64,000 nt of DNA from Aptenodytes patagonicus (GCF_965638725.1 NC_134957.1:16330101-16394100); one strand, 5' to 3'; numbered from the stretch's first letter, positions 1 through 12,079 are shown. Translations and numbers: made by a program. Notes: generated from the letters alone by a model not told the origin.

Positions 1-3000
1 CGGTTTTAATTCTTTCTTCTCTACAGTGATCCACAGAAACACTGTTCCTCAAAGCATGCTCTTTACCTTGTCAGCCAGACAGAGCATTTTGCCTATTTTA
101 TCTTTATTCCCAGTTTGTCTGTCTACACAGTGCGGACATAGCTGGCTTGTAGATCTTACCAGGTAATACTATTTGTTTGAACTCTGGTGACTGCTCAAAG
201 GCACCAATGACTACTTCAGGGGGCCACTTTTGAATACAGCAGCTGTTCTTTCCACCTTATCTTCTAAGTTTTGCACTTGTAGACAAATATGCAAAGCCCC
301 TAACTTATCTCACATTTTCACAGTGATCTTCAATGGCAGCAACAAAAAGCAGGGGCAAACAACAACTAAATACACGCATTTCTTCTGGTTGCTTTATTTT
401 GACTTATCTATCATCAACATAGTAGTTTTAGGTAAAAAATCCACAGAAGATTGCCTCTTATTAAAGGAAAAAAAAAAATCTGTTTCATGCACATAACCAT
501 GGCATGAGAAATGTGAGTTTAAGTCCTTCCTTTGCCACCATCTGGACAAGTTTCTATGACTTGGGCAGGTTCTTTAGTATCAGATACACGAATGGGGGTC
601 CTAGAAGTATTTAGCTGAATCTGTTGGGGTTTGACTGCTCCACTAAGACCTTTTTAAAGGTCTCTAGTCTCTGTTGCCAGTTGCTCACAGTGCCTGGCCA
701 AAGATTTCCCCAGTTCTCTTTATAAAAAGATGGTGAGAGGTCTGTCAGGACCTGGTTGGTGCCAGAAACCTTTGATTTCTAATTCATTTTGAAGGAGTTT
801 GGGACTTTGAGACCTAAACAAAATGAGGACTGTATTTCATAAATTGGATTATTTCCAGAGAATTTGCATTCCTGTCCCTGAATGGGCTTTGGAAGTACTT
901 TTACCCCTGTACTGTCCTTTCAAAGACTTAACATTAGTAGTAGGCGATGTAATTGTATTATTACAGGTCTGCCAAGAACAGCAGCCTTTGAGAGAGAGGT
1001 TCACAGATCTGGGGAGGGGAAGACTTTACAGTCAGTGTGCACTCATGCATATGAATGGTAACAACTATATTTTCACTCTCATTCTCAGCCATTTATGATG
1101 GACCACAGTCATAGCACTGAGAAGTAATTTTTTTGTTCGCCATGTCACTTTTATAACCATCAGTCTTTTCAGGTATCCTTTTCAAGTATGTGTTTTGTTT
1201 CCGACTCTGCAAGATGAAGGTAAAATGTGGTCCAATTCTTTGCTGAAATAACGGTACTAGATCCCGAGGGCCAGTGCTGAAGCAGCTGGGGAGCCGTGAA
1301 TCTCCCATCATCAGGTGTATCACGGGGGACAGAATGCAAACAGCATCGCTCTGTTGTCGTCTGACCCATACGTTGGGTAAGAAGGCTGTAATGTAACAAC
1401 TTGGCCAACCTGACTGCCAGGCAGCAGCAGCAATGCCTTCTCCAACAGAAGGAAAGCCACGTGGGTATGGCCATAATCCAGCCCCATAGCAAAGGACCCT
1501 TTCCCTCTTATTCTCCACTAATAATATTAGTCTCAAAGCCAAAGGGGAATGCTTCACATCAGGCCCTTCTGAAGAACTTACCGGAGACCCAGGTTGTTTT
1601 CTGCTTCTTCTGCGCTCACCTGTAAGCAAGGCATGGCTGTAAGCCTGCTACTGAGGGTATCTTTTGAAGTCATCCCAGAGCTAGCAGGCATAAAGTCTTA
1701 CAGTTCCCATTCCATAAAACAACATCCTTTTTACGAGTAGACATTATTCAAGCCATAGAACCCACGCATGTTTCTGTACTCTATAAAACGTGTCTCTAGA
1801 CCTGTACAGGAGACAACTGCTTTTCCTGTTTATCTGTATGTGTGGCGTTGAGGGCCACATTTAATGTTTGTCACACAATCCCCTGCTATTCAGATTGATG
1901 GATCTCCCTTCCCCTACTGATCCCAGTGCACTGCAGCCCTGGCTACATCCCGCCCTGCCTAGAGGCAAGTATGCCAACCTCGAAAACTGCTCTGCTGATA
2001 CGAGATATTGCCTGGTTGTATTCGTTCCAGCCACCGTCTTGCTTCCAGTGGTGCCTGTGAACACAGCAAGAGGACACTTTTATTTTCTATGTCACCTGCT
2101 GGGACCTGGTGCTGCCCGGCTGTCCCGGCTCGGTGCCTGCAGAGCGCTGGCTGCTGCAGGACAAACCCACTCCAGGGGCAAGCTGGCAAAGATGTAATGG
2201 GGATGATGGCAGGTAGAGTTCATGCCTGTACCTCAGCCCTAATTGGTTTTCTAGTATAGGTGCAGGTAAATTCCTTAGAGAATCAGATAGGGAACATATA
2301 ACCACCTAACAGAATAAATGCAGAAGGCACCACGTAACCCTAGATGAATGGTTTAGTGCCTCTGTGTTTGGATATAAAGGTAGAAATGTCTCCAGTTTTT
2401 GATGGTTTTCCTGGGCACTTAGAGCAGCCCTGTTGTTCTGGCTTTGCCGAAGATATTTTTCTTGGGAAAATTCTAGTATTAACTAGTAAAATAATCTCGC
2501 CTTTGTGACAAAACCCTTTTGGCAAAAGTGGAAAGTGGTTTGCAGTCTGTCTCAGCTAAACAATACTGTGAAATTTTATCTAATAATCTAGTGTGAAATT
2601 AGTTAGATGTGTCTTTTTTTGCATGCATGATCAAGTTACAGTCGAGGAACAGATTTTCATCTGGTCTCGAGCTCAGAGGTAAACCCTGATGCTGTGAAAT
2701 AAAACAAGCCCTACAAGCTCCTGCAGTTGAATGCAGGTGCCAGGCACTACAGCAGCCTGTCTGCCTGAGGGATAAGCCTGTCCCTTTGCAGCTTACTGCT
2801 ACAGTAGCTCAAAACTGGGATTTTAATGAACTCTCTGAGGGTTTTCAAATTCCAAGCACTTTTTATACACGTTGCCCATCACGGCAAACCAGTGCTGTGA
2901 TGCTGCTGCTCCTAGCGTGGGGTCTTTGCCATGCTGCCTGATGCACTGGATTGGACTATCTATCTGGCTTTTTTTTATATTCTGTAGAAGAGAAACATCA

Positions 3001-6000
3001 CCCCTATAACTCTCCATCTTCATGAAAACCTGTTGTATTTTCCAAAGCTAACTATAACCCAAATAGCAGTGGGAAGAGGCTGTTTTCTGTGCATTTGTGC
3101 TAACATACACTATTTTTCGGAAAAGTACCCCCCCAAACCTGCAAAACAAATCCACAACATCCACTCTATAGTCAGCATTGTTTGTCTGGGCAGAGGTATA
3201 AAATGTCACATTCAGGTTTAATTGCATGTAACATGCAAGACTTTGATTACATTTGCCTCTACAGAAAAAGGGATTTCCCTTTCCTTCAGTATCTGGAGTC
3301 TCACCTGTAACTGGTAAGTATGGATTGACTTGTATCAGCTGTGGGAATGAAGCCTTTCCCACTCTATTAATGTAGGCGCCTCAGGTATTTCACAAAGCAT
3401 GTGGAAGGCAGCCGCTTCCATCAGTAGCCCTATGTTTTCTTTGCAAAATGACAGCAATAATAGTGGGAGGTGGAAATTAGACTGTGAGGCTTCTAAGCTC
3501 CGTTAGCCAATGGGGTGTCTTAGCTCTTTGCTCTAACTTATCCTGGGATGTGCAGTAACAGCAACAGGATCGTAACAGGGAATATACCCCTATAATGCCC
3601 ATATAAATGGTTTCTTTGCTGACCCAAGCATTAACGTGACTCTGGTTCTATTTCCACAGAAGCTGGTGGCCAACTTTGCAACATGCTCTATGCTTTATAT
3701 TGAAAAGTCGGGCTTTTGGCCCGGAGTATCATGAAGAGTTAGCCAATCCATTTATTTCACCTTTTGTGAAACGTATCTCTTTCTGGGGTGTAGAGGTTCA
3801 TAAAACAGATAAATAGAGAGTATTTCTAGTATTGCTGGAGCCAAGAACATCAAGAAACTGAAAGAAGAAGGACTAACATCTTTAATTAGATCAACTGACA
3901 TCACTGGAAAAAAAATGACAGTGTTCCAGCACAGAATTCCTTATTATTCAGCAAAAGAGACTGAGAGCCCCTAGGATTGTGTAGTTGTTTGCTCAAGCTC
4001 TATCAGATGGTGTAATAAAAGATGTTATCGCTCCCTACAAATGACAGCTCTCTTATATAGGAGTTGTCCCTCCACACTGCGAATCCAGTCACAAATGTTA
4101 TACATCCTGCCCCCAACCATGGCAAACCATGACTTGAAATAAAGCCCTGTCTCACAGCTGCTCTTTCTTCTACACCATCTCCTCTGGGGCTAAGCTCTAA
4201 CCATGTAAAAACATTTACTAATTCTAAGCAAGTGGTTAACAGCTTCAAAGCTGATGCTGCACAGCGCTGCTTGTTTGTTGCTGGGAAATCTCATTTCAAA
4301 AGCCAGACCCTTGGGGTCACTTGGCACTTCTGCAAGATCAGGCCTTGTAACCCGAGTCTGTTACTGGCACCAGTAACCACGGTCCCTTCCCCACTCCAGC
4401 TCCTTTTCTGATCATCTGGTTTATATCTTCCTTATTGATACATTACCATGGAAACAAACCTTGAAAAAAAATATTCACAAGCAGGTGGTTTTGTTTTTAA
4501 ATATTATCTTTTTAGTTTTCACCTTTCCAGCTCCGCACGTGTTGGGGGGATTCTTTTTCTCCATCTGCCACTAGATGGTATAGCTTCAGCAGGCACCTTC
4601 CCAGCGGCTCTGCACCCTTGCTGAGAGGCAGACCCCCAGAAAAGCAGGGGCCTCGGCGCTCCTGCGTTGCAGAGCACCCCGTCCGCACAGGCTCTGTTCT
4701 CAGTCTGAATTTCAAAATGTGCTCACTACACCAAATGAGCCCAAATGAACCGAGTTCAGCGGTTACACAACAGGTTGCGTTTTCATTTTGCTTTTAATCT
4801 TTTACAGGCAGGCTGCAAGGCAATTCACAGAGACCAGCTAAAGCAGCTGCAGTGTGAATGAAGCTGAGGAGGAAAAGAAAATGCTCCAAGCACTTGGAGG
4901 TGCATGGCCAGAGTTACCAGACTAACAGACTTTCTCGCTCCATTTACTGGGCGAACAGGAATCCCTTCACCGGCAGGCAGTCCTCTCCATAGAGCTCACC
5001 GCTGGGAGCTGGGACAGTGTCCCAGGAAAGGAATTGCTCTGTACAGGCTTTATTTTTTATACTCTTCAAGCATCCCCTGGCAATTGTTGTTGAGGACAAC
5101 GTCTTAGAGTAGCAGATCTTTGGTCTCAGCTAAATTGGCAGCTTCTTGTGCTTGCAGCACAGTTTCTGCTTAAGGGCAAATTTTATATTTGCTCTATAAT
5201 CCAAAAGGTAAGACAGGTCTGTGGTCTGCCTAAAATTTCAGAATACTTGATGATACTTGACATATAAAACCTGAAGCAAACCAACAAGACTTTGTATGCT
5301 CCAGAACTTTTAAAATAACTGACACAAAAATGCAAATAAAAAGCTTTTTTTGCCTCACAGTTGCAAAACTTTTCTAATAGTTTTGTATTTCCTTTATGTG
5401 CTTATGAAAGAAAAGCAGTTAAACATGCAGGAAATCATTCAGCAAAATTGTTATTAGTCTAGTAGATGAAAGCATCAGTGTGATGAGATATGAAGTAATT
5501 TTATGTTAAAAATTAATGACTTGGGCTGTTAAGCTTTGAGTGATTTGCTACTTTCTAATGATTGATATGCATCTTTATGGTAAGTTTATATGATGTGAGA
5601 CTTATTCCACTTCTACGTTTCCTCGTTTTGTTGTTTCATTATTAAACTCTCTTATGTCATTGCTTTTCCTACTGGGGAAACAAACAGGAAAGTCAAACCA
5701 GAAGTGGAAAGAACATCATGTATGTAGTGATTAAATGTTCAGCGCACCTACATTCATCTTTTTCAGTCATCTGATTTATATCTTAACTATGCACTGATTT
5801 TTTTACCAAATTATTTTTGTTCGCTAAGTAATCCACAAATAAAACCTGCTCACACATTTGCGTTGGATTTTGTGAGTGGCTAGCTGGAGTTTAATTAGAT
5901 GTTTTTAAGAACTAGTTTGAAGTTTTAAGCTCATGTTACACAGCAAACCCTCCTTCCATCCCCATCCAACTGGGTATGGGCTACAAGGCACCCCCCTGGT

Positions 6001-7559
6001 CCACACCAGCCCCCTTCTGCCCCTTATGCAAATCATCTCTCTTGCTCGCTCAGGCAGCAGTGGAATCAAATGAAAGGAGGGCTGTCATGTTTTAAAAGAG
6101 CGTAAAATTGGTTGGTTTATAGTGAAAGTGTGACTACAAGAGCCAGACCTTCCTCCATAAGCACTGAATAGCCTAAACTGTGCTGCATCTTGACAAACGG
6201 GAGGGAGTCGCTGACTGAGCTATGTTCATTGCTGAAAAAAAAATGCTTCTAATAAAATTCACCTTCTTTCTCACATATACTGGAGAAAACATAATAAAAG
6301 GCCTCACTATCGACAATCAGAGGGGAGAAAATCAGTGTTGCCCCTTCCCTTCCACGTTTACACACTGTAGCTGCTGGTGCAGTGTAGCGTCCGTTGCCTC
6401 TAGCCTGGACGAGGGAAATTCACTCTGGGTGAGCTCTGAGGCAAGCTCACAGCAGGAATTACCAAGAACAAAGTGCTTATTTCCTGATCTTACTGCTTGC
6501 AAGGAAAACAACCCTTTCTCACATTTCTTCTCCTCCAGGGTCATAGGTAGCAGGATGCCATGCTGGCCCATGAGAGAAAGAAGAGGCCACCGTGCTGTGC
6601 CACGTGCTATGTGGCACTGCAACAAGGAGCAGGGCAGGGGCCACAGTGCTGGGCTGCAGAAAGGCTGGATGTCCGCATGCTGCAGGAAAACATGAGGAAA
6701 GAGTCATGTGTGGAGTTAGTGACTCACACAATTAAGATTTGGCATGGCTGAGCGGTAAGGTGGCAACACGGTTTTACCATAAAAGGGGCAAATACGTTCT
6801 TGCTGTGGTATATGAGATTCAATTAAACGGCAATGTTCAATTAAACAGCTTCCAGAGCTGTTGTTTGGAAGCTTGCAATGCTTTGCATTCCTGCTAGTGC
6901 TGTTCATTGAGTATAAACAGTTAATTCCGCTGCAAATGAGGCTGATTGCATACCACAGATGTTGTAACACTCTGGTCTTCTGTTGAAAAGCTTTGGTTCA
7001 AGTCCATCCCTTGGCGAGTATTTAAGCTGAGTAAAGTAGCTTCAGCAGGACTGTGAATTAATAGCTTAAACAGAGTGTCATCTTGCAAATGCTTAGTGCT
7101 CAGCCAGGCTACAGAAGAGCGAAATCTGCCCGAGTCCTTGGTCTCTCATTTGCAGCACCTGTTAGTTACGTTGGGAACTGTTTCTTTCAGATTTTGACCA
7201 GAAATTTCATCTTTGGCTAGAGAAGGAATTTTGATTAACTTTAGTGCCAGGAGAGCAGGAAACCTGTAAGAGAACAAACCTCCCTCCCAACAGGACAACA
7301 TAGAGAAACTTTGCAGTTTCCCTTTGGGGAATGCCTTAGCCCTTGCCAGTGTTTTTTCATTTATAGTGTTTTGTACTGGTGAGTTTATCTCAGTAACATC
7401 TTTTTTTGGCATCGAGACCACTTCCATTTGCTGGAAAGCCTTGACCTTCACCTAATGCATTCAAGCGTGAGCACGCTCAACTGCAGTTTCGCCACGCACA
7501 GGCACTTTCCATCTCCCCCAGGGAAAGCACTCCCAAGCAGCACAGATTGCGCTGCTGTT
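1..7559. other. Upstream intergenic flank, no gene recognised
   Basis: I see no coding exon with recognisable protein similarity in this 7.5 kb. The composition is mixed to AT-rich, with scattered short open frames on both strands; the longest, about 178 codons on the minus strand at 1093-1629, resembles no family I know. An octamer-type ATGCAAAT motif lies at 6027-6034. The stretch 5230-5920 is especially AT-rich, with many TAAT-type cores, and could be a non-coding regulatory element, but conservation cannot be judged from one sequence. No LTR or CR1 hallmark is visible here. Confidence 0.5.
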
Positions 7560-7749
7560 TCAAGCCCGCGGTGAGCCTGGGCGGGGTATTTTTCCCCGTA
7601 CAGAGACAACGCTGCCCAAGCACAACAGAAGCCACGGCTGCAGCCTAGGCCCGGGCTCGTAGGCGACGGCCGTCGCCCACCACCTCTCCACGCCCTCAGC
7701 CCTGGCCGGGCCGGCCCCTCGCCGGCAGCTAGGCCGCGACAGCCCCGCG

Positions 7750-7763
7750 GTTGCTATGGAGAC
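7750..7763 (+). promoter_or_regulatory. RFX X-box-like motif in VMA21 promoter
   Basis: GTTGCTATGGAGAC resembles the imperfect-palindrome X-box bound by RFX factors. The left half-site (GTTGCT) is good and the right half is weaker. It lies about 110 bases before the ATG, inside the CpG island. Binding is inferred from the motif only. Confidence 0.4.
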
Positions 7764-7787
7764 GGCGCCGCGCGGAGCTGCCGCCCC

Positions 7788-7797
7788 GCGCATGCGC
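7788..7797 (+). promoter_or_regulatory. NRF1 palindrome in VMA21 promoter
   Basis: GCGCATGCGC is a perfect palindrome matching the core of the NRF1 consensus. NRF1 sites are typical of CpG-island housekeeping promoters. It sits 75 bases upstream of the ATG. Confidence 0.55.
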
Positions 7798-7813
7798 CCG
7801 CCCCTCCGGCGGG

Positions 7814-7837
7814 CTTCCGGCAGACCGGAAGCTTCCG
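7814..7837 (+). promoter_or_regulatory. Clustered ETS/GABP-type GGAA motifs
   Basis: An ETS motif on the plus strand (ACCGGAAG, 7824-7831) is flanked by CTTCCGG at 7814-7820 and CTTCCG at 7832-7837, which are ETS cores on the minus strand. Clusters of this kind commonly mark the start region of TATA-less genes, so transcription may begin close by. Confidence 0.5.
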
Positions 7838-7872
7838 TAGCGCGGGGCGCTGAGGGGGCGGCGGCGGCGGCG

Positions 7873-7928
7873 ATGGAGCGCTACGGCGAGCCGGCGCTGA
7901 ACGCGGTCCCCGTGCCCGACTTCAGGCA
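7873..7928 (+). CDS. VMA21: VMA21 coding exon 1
   Basis: Encodes residues 1-18 and the first two bases of codon 19 (MERYGEPALNAVPVPDFR). It begins in a GCG-repeat-rich 5'UTR and ends at CA|GTAAGT. The N terminus is the least conserved part of the family, but the MER start and the DFR/EFR motif before the junction match the vertebrate pattern. Confidence 0.93.
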
Positions 7929-10900
7929 GTAAGTCCCGGGGAAGGGTAGGAAGGGCCTGGTGACAGGAAGGTGCTGGCGGCGGGGAGGGCGGGAGAGACA
8001 GGCACCCCTGCGGGGTGGCAGGGCCTGGCGGCGGGCCGCAGCCTGTCCGGGCGAAAGGGTGTCTGCTAGGCCGCGGCGGGCGGGGATCGCTCCCGGTACC
8101 ACCAGCCCGGGGTGGCGGCGGCGGTGGAGGGGGGGTGCAGCCGCCGGGGGGCAACCGGGGAAGAGTGTCTGCCCGTCCCGAGGCAGGGGGAGCGACAGCT
8201 CGGGCCTGGAGGAGCCGGAGGGGGTGGAGGAGGCCCCGGGTTTGCCTTGGCCGTGCTGCGTAACCCTGGGCAACCCCGAGACCCGAGCGTGGAGGCTGGT
8301 CTGCAGTTAAAAGCTCCGTGTTAGGGCTGAGGTTATACACGAATATTTGTTTTTGCTGGATGGGGAAGTGATGAAAGTGTATCAGTGTAAGAAAAGTATT
8401 TGTCAACAGTGGAGTTTTTAACTTTGGTAATAAGCTGGAGGTCATCTTATTCTTCTATGGGTAGGTGTTAAATAGGGAATAGTTTCTAATTTCCATAGGG
8501 AAGGTTTGAATGGGGTTATGCTTTCCACCCTGACAGACCTTGAAACAAACTCTAGTAAAGGAAAAGATTTCGAATGTCTTTTTTTTTAAGCTACTTAATA
8601 TGCTACCTAAGTGTATGGCAGTACATGACCAGCAAAAAGTGCTGTTGGCTTTAGTGTAAAAGCTGTGTGTGGCTGCACATCACTGCCTTTTGATGACTGT
8701 CAGAGGATGAGATTATTTTTTTTTTCCCACTTCCACTTGTTTTTCCAAAGAAATGTCAAGGATAAAATGTGATTTCAAGCAATATGCTATGGCACAAATA
8801 TGTCTTGATAAAACTTTTTGAAACTACTTATACAAAAATTGCTGTGGAGGTGCCTGGGAGTTTTACGAATTATGTATCCCCGACTTGAATTGTTTTTTAT
8901 GCATATTTGTGTTTCAAAGCCTTAAGGACACATGCCATTGAATCTGGTAGTCTTTGAAAGTCAGAAGGGTATTGCTTGGCTTACATGTTTACCTCAGCAT
9001 AAAATAATGTAGTCAGCCAAGCAGAGTGAGTGAAAACTGGTGGAAGCACACACAAAAACAAGCTGTATGTGGTGTTTTGTAGATACAAAACCTGTTCTTA
9101 GCAGATCAAGTTCAGGGAGACCTTACCAAGTACATAATCCTTCATTGTGAGTCTCTTGCTCGAGGTCTTCTAGGTTTAGGTCTGTGAAGGCAAAAAACAT
9201 TACTGGTGTTTTGGTGTATTAGCTCCGTGTTCTGATTATTGCTACAGTTATTGCAACTTTCTCAGTGGAAACTGAGAAATTATTTTAGATAGAGGAACAA
9301 TACCTAATAAAAAGGAACTTCACATCCAGTAGTAAGTTGTTAAAGTCATTCTGTGTACTTCCCTCTGTATCCTAGCCTGTAGGATTTGTCATTTTCCTAG
9401 ACTTGTAGTTATTTTTTCAAAACAAAAAAGGGAACTTGGCAAGTTTTAATACAGAATACTGTCATATGACAAGCACATGTGTATCTAATATTAGATATTT
9501 AATAATTATGTAACAATACACTGATAAACATATTAATGTAAACTCCCTACATTGTTAATGCTTGCAAAGCAATAACAGGGAAAAATCTGAAGACTGTTCT
9601 TAATTTTGTTTGTGAGCTTTGACTGGCAGAATCATTACATAGTTTTGAATACTGTGATTTTTCTATTGCAGCCAACAAATGCATACCCCAAGTCTTTATC
9701 GCTTCCAAATGATACACGTACTCAATTCTTGAAAAGTAATTGGCTTCTGTTTGGGACGAGTTCTTGTCCTGTTTCAGGCATATATATTGTGAGTTTCTTC
9801 TGTGTGTAACTCTTCTTATTTATTTCAGAAATGAGGGTTCATTAACATCAACTTTAAGAACGCTTCTATTCTTCACAGCTCTAATGATCACATTACCTGT
9901 TGGGCTATATTTTTCATCAAAGGCTTATGTATTTGAAGGTAATTCTGTTTCTGCCAATTAGTGTTACAAAAAAGAGGAAAAGCACAGGCCTCTAATAGCA
10001 TCTTTGTTCTCCTTCCTGTTTTGAATATTTGTTTCCTTATGCAGACTAAAGGCCTTGTAATGTCGAATTAGAACAGAAAATTACATAAATGGTCGATGCA
10101 TCCTTCCCTGCATTGTGGTCTGCAATCTAATATTTGCTGTTTGTTATACAATGGTTTATGTGGTATACAGGTGCATCACTCCCCTTACCTAAAGGGTATC
10201 TAACACCACCCTGCAGCAGACTTTTGTCAGAATCGTCAGGGATATGTTTCCTGCAGGTATTGCAAACTAATTGTGTATTCAGGACAGAATAATGTTTACT
10301 GGGTTTATTTTTTGCTTTTTAAAACACACCTGCATTTGTAAGTGTAAACCAGTTAAGTCATATACCCAGTTTCAGATACTGAATATGGTTGCTTGTAGAG
10401 CTTTCTTTTAATTTAAAAAAAAAAAAAAAGAAAAAAAAAAAGAAAAAAAGAAGAGCTATTTTAGCTGTTTGTTTGGAGCAGTTCTGTCAAAGTGCTAACA
10501 ACCAGCCACGTTCCAGCCTTGATTCTGCAAGGCTTTAATACTTTTCTCCTGCAGTATTAGGAAGTTATCTCCTTCAAAAGCGGGGAGGAGGGAGGGAGAA
10601 AGCAGTTCCTTTAAGAGCGGTTTGTGAATATATAACTGAGTTGTTCCAAGATGATTCTCCTTTGGTGTGTACTGCTGTGTGTAGTTCTGAAGCTGAAAGC
10701 TTGTTAAGTAACTTTCAAGATCCTTTTTAGCATGTTTGGGTTGGTTTTGTTGTTTTTTTTTTTTCCTGAGGTATAGCAAGCTGAGCCTTAATTTTGCTGT
10801 ATCAGTTAATGACAAGATCTGTCAGCACTGATAGGATTGGGTCTGTGTTTGGAGGGTGGTATTTTTGATGCAATGTGTGGTTTTTTTGTTTGGTTGTTTT

Positions 10901-11621
10901 TTGGGTTTTGTGGGTTTTTTAAAAGAATGAAGAGAAATGATATTTTGGTATTTGGTCTTGTGATATTTGAAGGCTTATTTCATGTGAGATGCATTCATGT
11001 ATCTTAACTGGTGAGGAATTATTGTTTTACGGTCTAAATATAGAAGGTAGAAGTCCTCTGAATTTAATTGTTCTACTATTTTATCCTGTTATAGTGGCAA
11101 ATAAATGATATTATTATCTCCCCCCTCCCCCCCCCCATTTTCCTGCCCCATAAAGAGAGTTACACTTACGAAAAAAGGATGTTGAGGTTTATTTGGTGCT
11201 GGAAGATAGTAACAGAAAAAGTGAATGTTATAGAACTCTAAGCTGTTGACTTCAAAACCAGGGTATTTTATCTTAAATATTGAATAATTGCAGTGTTGCT
11301 TTATTCCAGAAATAGTTTCAAGGTCTGTAATTATCATGGTGAATTCTTTCCTAGGAATCTTTCTGAGCTCAGTCTTTTGATACAGGAGTAAATGTAACTC
11401 TGGTCTTTAGGAAGAATTGTGATTTGCTGTTTCAGTGTTCCCAATAACTGATATTCTTTACTTTCTTTATTTTCTCAGGTACCTTAGGAATGTCCGACCG
11501 AGACAGCTATTTTTATGCTGCCATAGTTGCTGTAGTTACAGTTCATGTGGTACTTGCTCTCTTTGTATATGTAGCATGGAATGAAGGTTCTCGACAGTGG
11601 CGGGAAGGCAAACAGGACTAG
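7873..11621 (+). CDS. VMA21: VMA21, V-ATPase assembly factor (three coding exons, complete)
   Basis: The joined exons 7873-7928, 9829-9938 and 11479-11621 give 309 bases: 102 residues plus a TAG stop. VMA21 is an ER membrane chaperone that assembles the proteolipid ring of the V-ATPase Vo sector and escorts it out of the ER; it is not part of the finished pump. The product has a short cytosolic N terminus (residues 1-29), a first membrane helix (about 31-54, starting LLFFTALMI), a short polar loop with GMSDRDSYFY (59-68), a second helix (about 67-89) and a charged tail ending WREGKQD. The second half is nearly identical to the mammalian protein as I recall it. Yeast Vma21 ends in a dilysine ER-retrieval motif; here one lysine remains at position -3, as in other vertebrates. 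The start has G at -3 and G at +4, a good Kozak context. Splice sites are canonical (GTAAGT, GTAATT; TTTCAG, TCTCAG), splitting the codons for Gln19 and Gly56. The family length is about 101 residues, so the gene is complete. Confidence 0.96.
7929..9828 (+). other. VMA21 intron 1
   Basis: A 1.9-kb GT-AG intron. The first 360 bases belong to the CpG island and are strongly G-rich on the plus strand, with dense GGC/GGGG runs near 8108-8160. The rest is AT-rich and featureless. An AG-preceded, GTGAGT-followed block at 9672-9789 resembles an exon, but it would leave only 39 bases before exon 2. Confidence 0.85.
9829..9938 (+). CDS. VMA21: VMA21 coding exon 2
   Basis: Completes Gln19 and encodes residues 20-55 plus the first base of Gly56, including the whole first membrane helix. 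The acceptor is TTATTTCAG; the donor is G|GTAATT. The exon starts with NEGSLTSTLRT, the counterpart of the mammalian NESSLASTLKT. Confidence 0.95.
10415..10453 (+). repeat. A-rich low-complexity tract
   Basis: Runs of A interrupted by single G in intron 2 of VMA21. No LINE or SINE body is recognisable immediately upstream, so it appears to be simple sequence rather than a retroposon tail. Confidence 0.8.
11120..11136 (+). repeat. C-homopolymer (C6-T-C10)
   Basis: A C-run in intron 2 of VMA21, making a G-run on the transcribed strand. It is likely length-variable and difficult to sequence. Confidence 0.8.
11479..11621 (+). CDS. VMA21: VMA21 coding exon 3 with stop
   Basis: Encodes the rest of Gly56 and residues 57-102, then TAG at 11619-11621. 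It carries the loop and second membrane helix (FYAAIVAVVTVHVVLALFV) and the C-terminal WNEGSRQWREGKQD, the most conserved block of the family and the strongest single piece of evidence for the identification. Confidence 0.97.
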
Positions 11622-12079
11622 AAAGAAGATCATCGTCATCTGATGCCTACAGACTGTAAATCAAATTTTTGTGAGCTGAAGGAAAAGCATTCTTCAAAAT
11701 GTATAACACACATGTACAAAGATGAGGCTAATGTCTCAACTCTGGTTAGAATAAGACTTGTGCTCATCTTGAATGTGTACCAGTGTTTTCTCTAATGCTG
11801 ATGGAAGTTGTTCTTTAGCCAGCCTCTACTAGGTCGAGCTGAGGAGGTCTTCACCTGGAATTAGAATGAAATAATTATACATTTTTGAAAAAATCCTGTA
11901 GCTTTTTTTGCCATTCCTAGTATTCTTCTGGCTTGCTCTGAAAATAATATTGGCATGAAGCAAGCATTACATTGTCGAGTAATTAAATTGCTAGTTAAAA
12001 AAACCACATTACTCACTATCCAACTACAGTGGAAAAGATGGGATTTCACTTTGCTGTGGATAGTTTCCCAATTTATGGG

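Larger units (their letters stand above)
7560..8290 (+). promoter_or_regulatory. VMA21: CpG island / TATA-less promoter region of VMA21
   Basis: GC content and CpG density rise abruptly at about 7560, compared with the AT-rich flanks, and fall again after about 8290. The island covers the upstream region, exon 1 and the first 360 bases of intron 1. There is no TATA box near the expected start. This is the usual architecture of a broadly expressed housekeeping promoter and fits a V-ATPase assembly factor. The transcription start is not determined; it probably lies between about 7800 and 7860, because the ATG is at 7873. A divergent transcript could also start here, but no antisense gene is recognisable. 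Confidence 0.8.
9939..11478 (+). other. VMA21 intron 2
   Basis: A 1.54-kb GT-AG intron ending in the pyrimidine-rich acceptor TTTTCTCAG. It contains an A-rich tract (10415-10453), T/G-rich low-complexity sequence (10878-10920) and a C-run (11120-11136). No coding content is seen. Confidence 0.85.

Noticed and set aside
1093..1629. 178-codon minus-strand open frame
   Set aside because: No recognisable domain, low-complexity composition, overlapping open frames on the other strand and no splice or promoter context.
6222..6695. 157-codon plus-strand open frame
   Set aside because: No similarity to any family I know, and a minus-strand frame overlaps it; consistent with chance.
7729..8445. 238-codon minus-strand frame across the VMA21 promoter and exon 1
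   Set aside because: It is the reverse of a stop-poor CpG island, very rich in Pro, Arg and Ala, and antisense to VMA21 exon 1.
9672..9789. Exon-like block in VMA21 intron 1 (AG before, GTGAGT after)
   Set aside because: It would leave a 39-base intron before exon 2, too short for vertebrate splicing, and its inclusion is not supported by the protein family.
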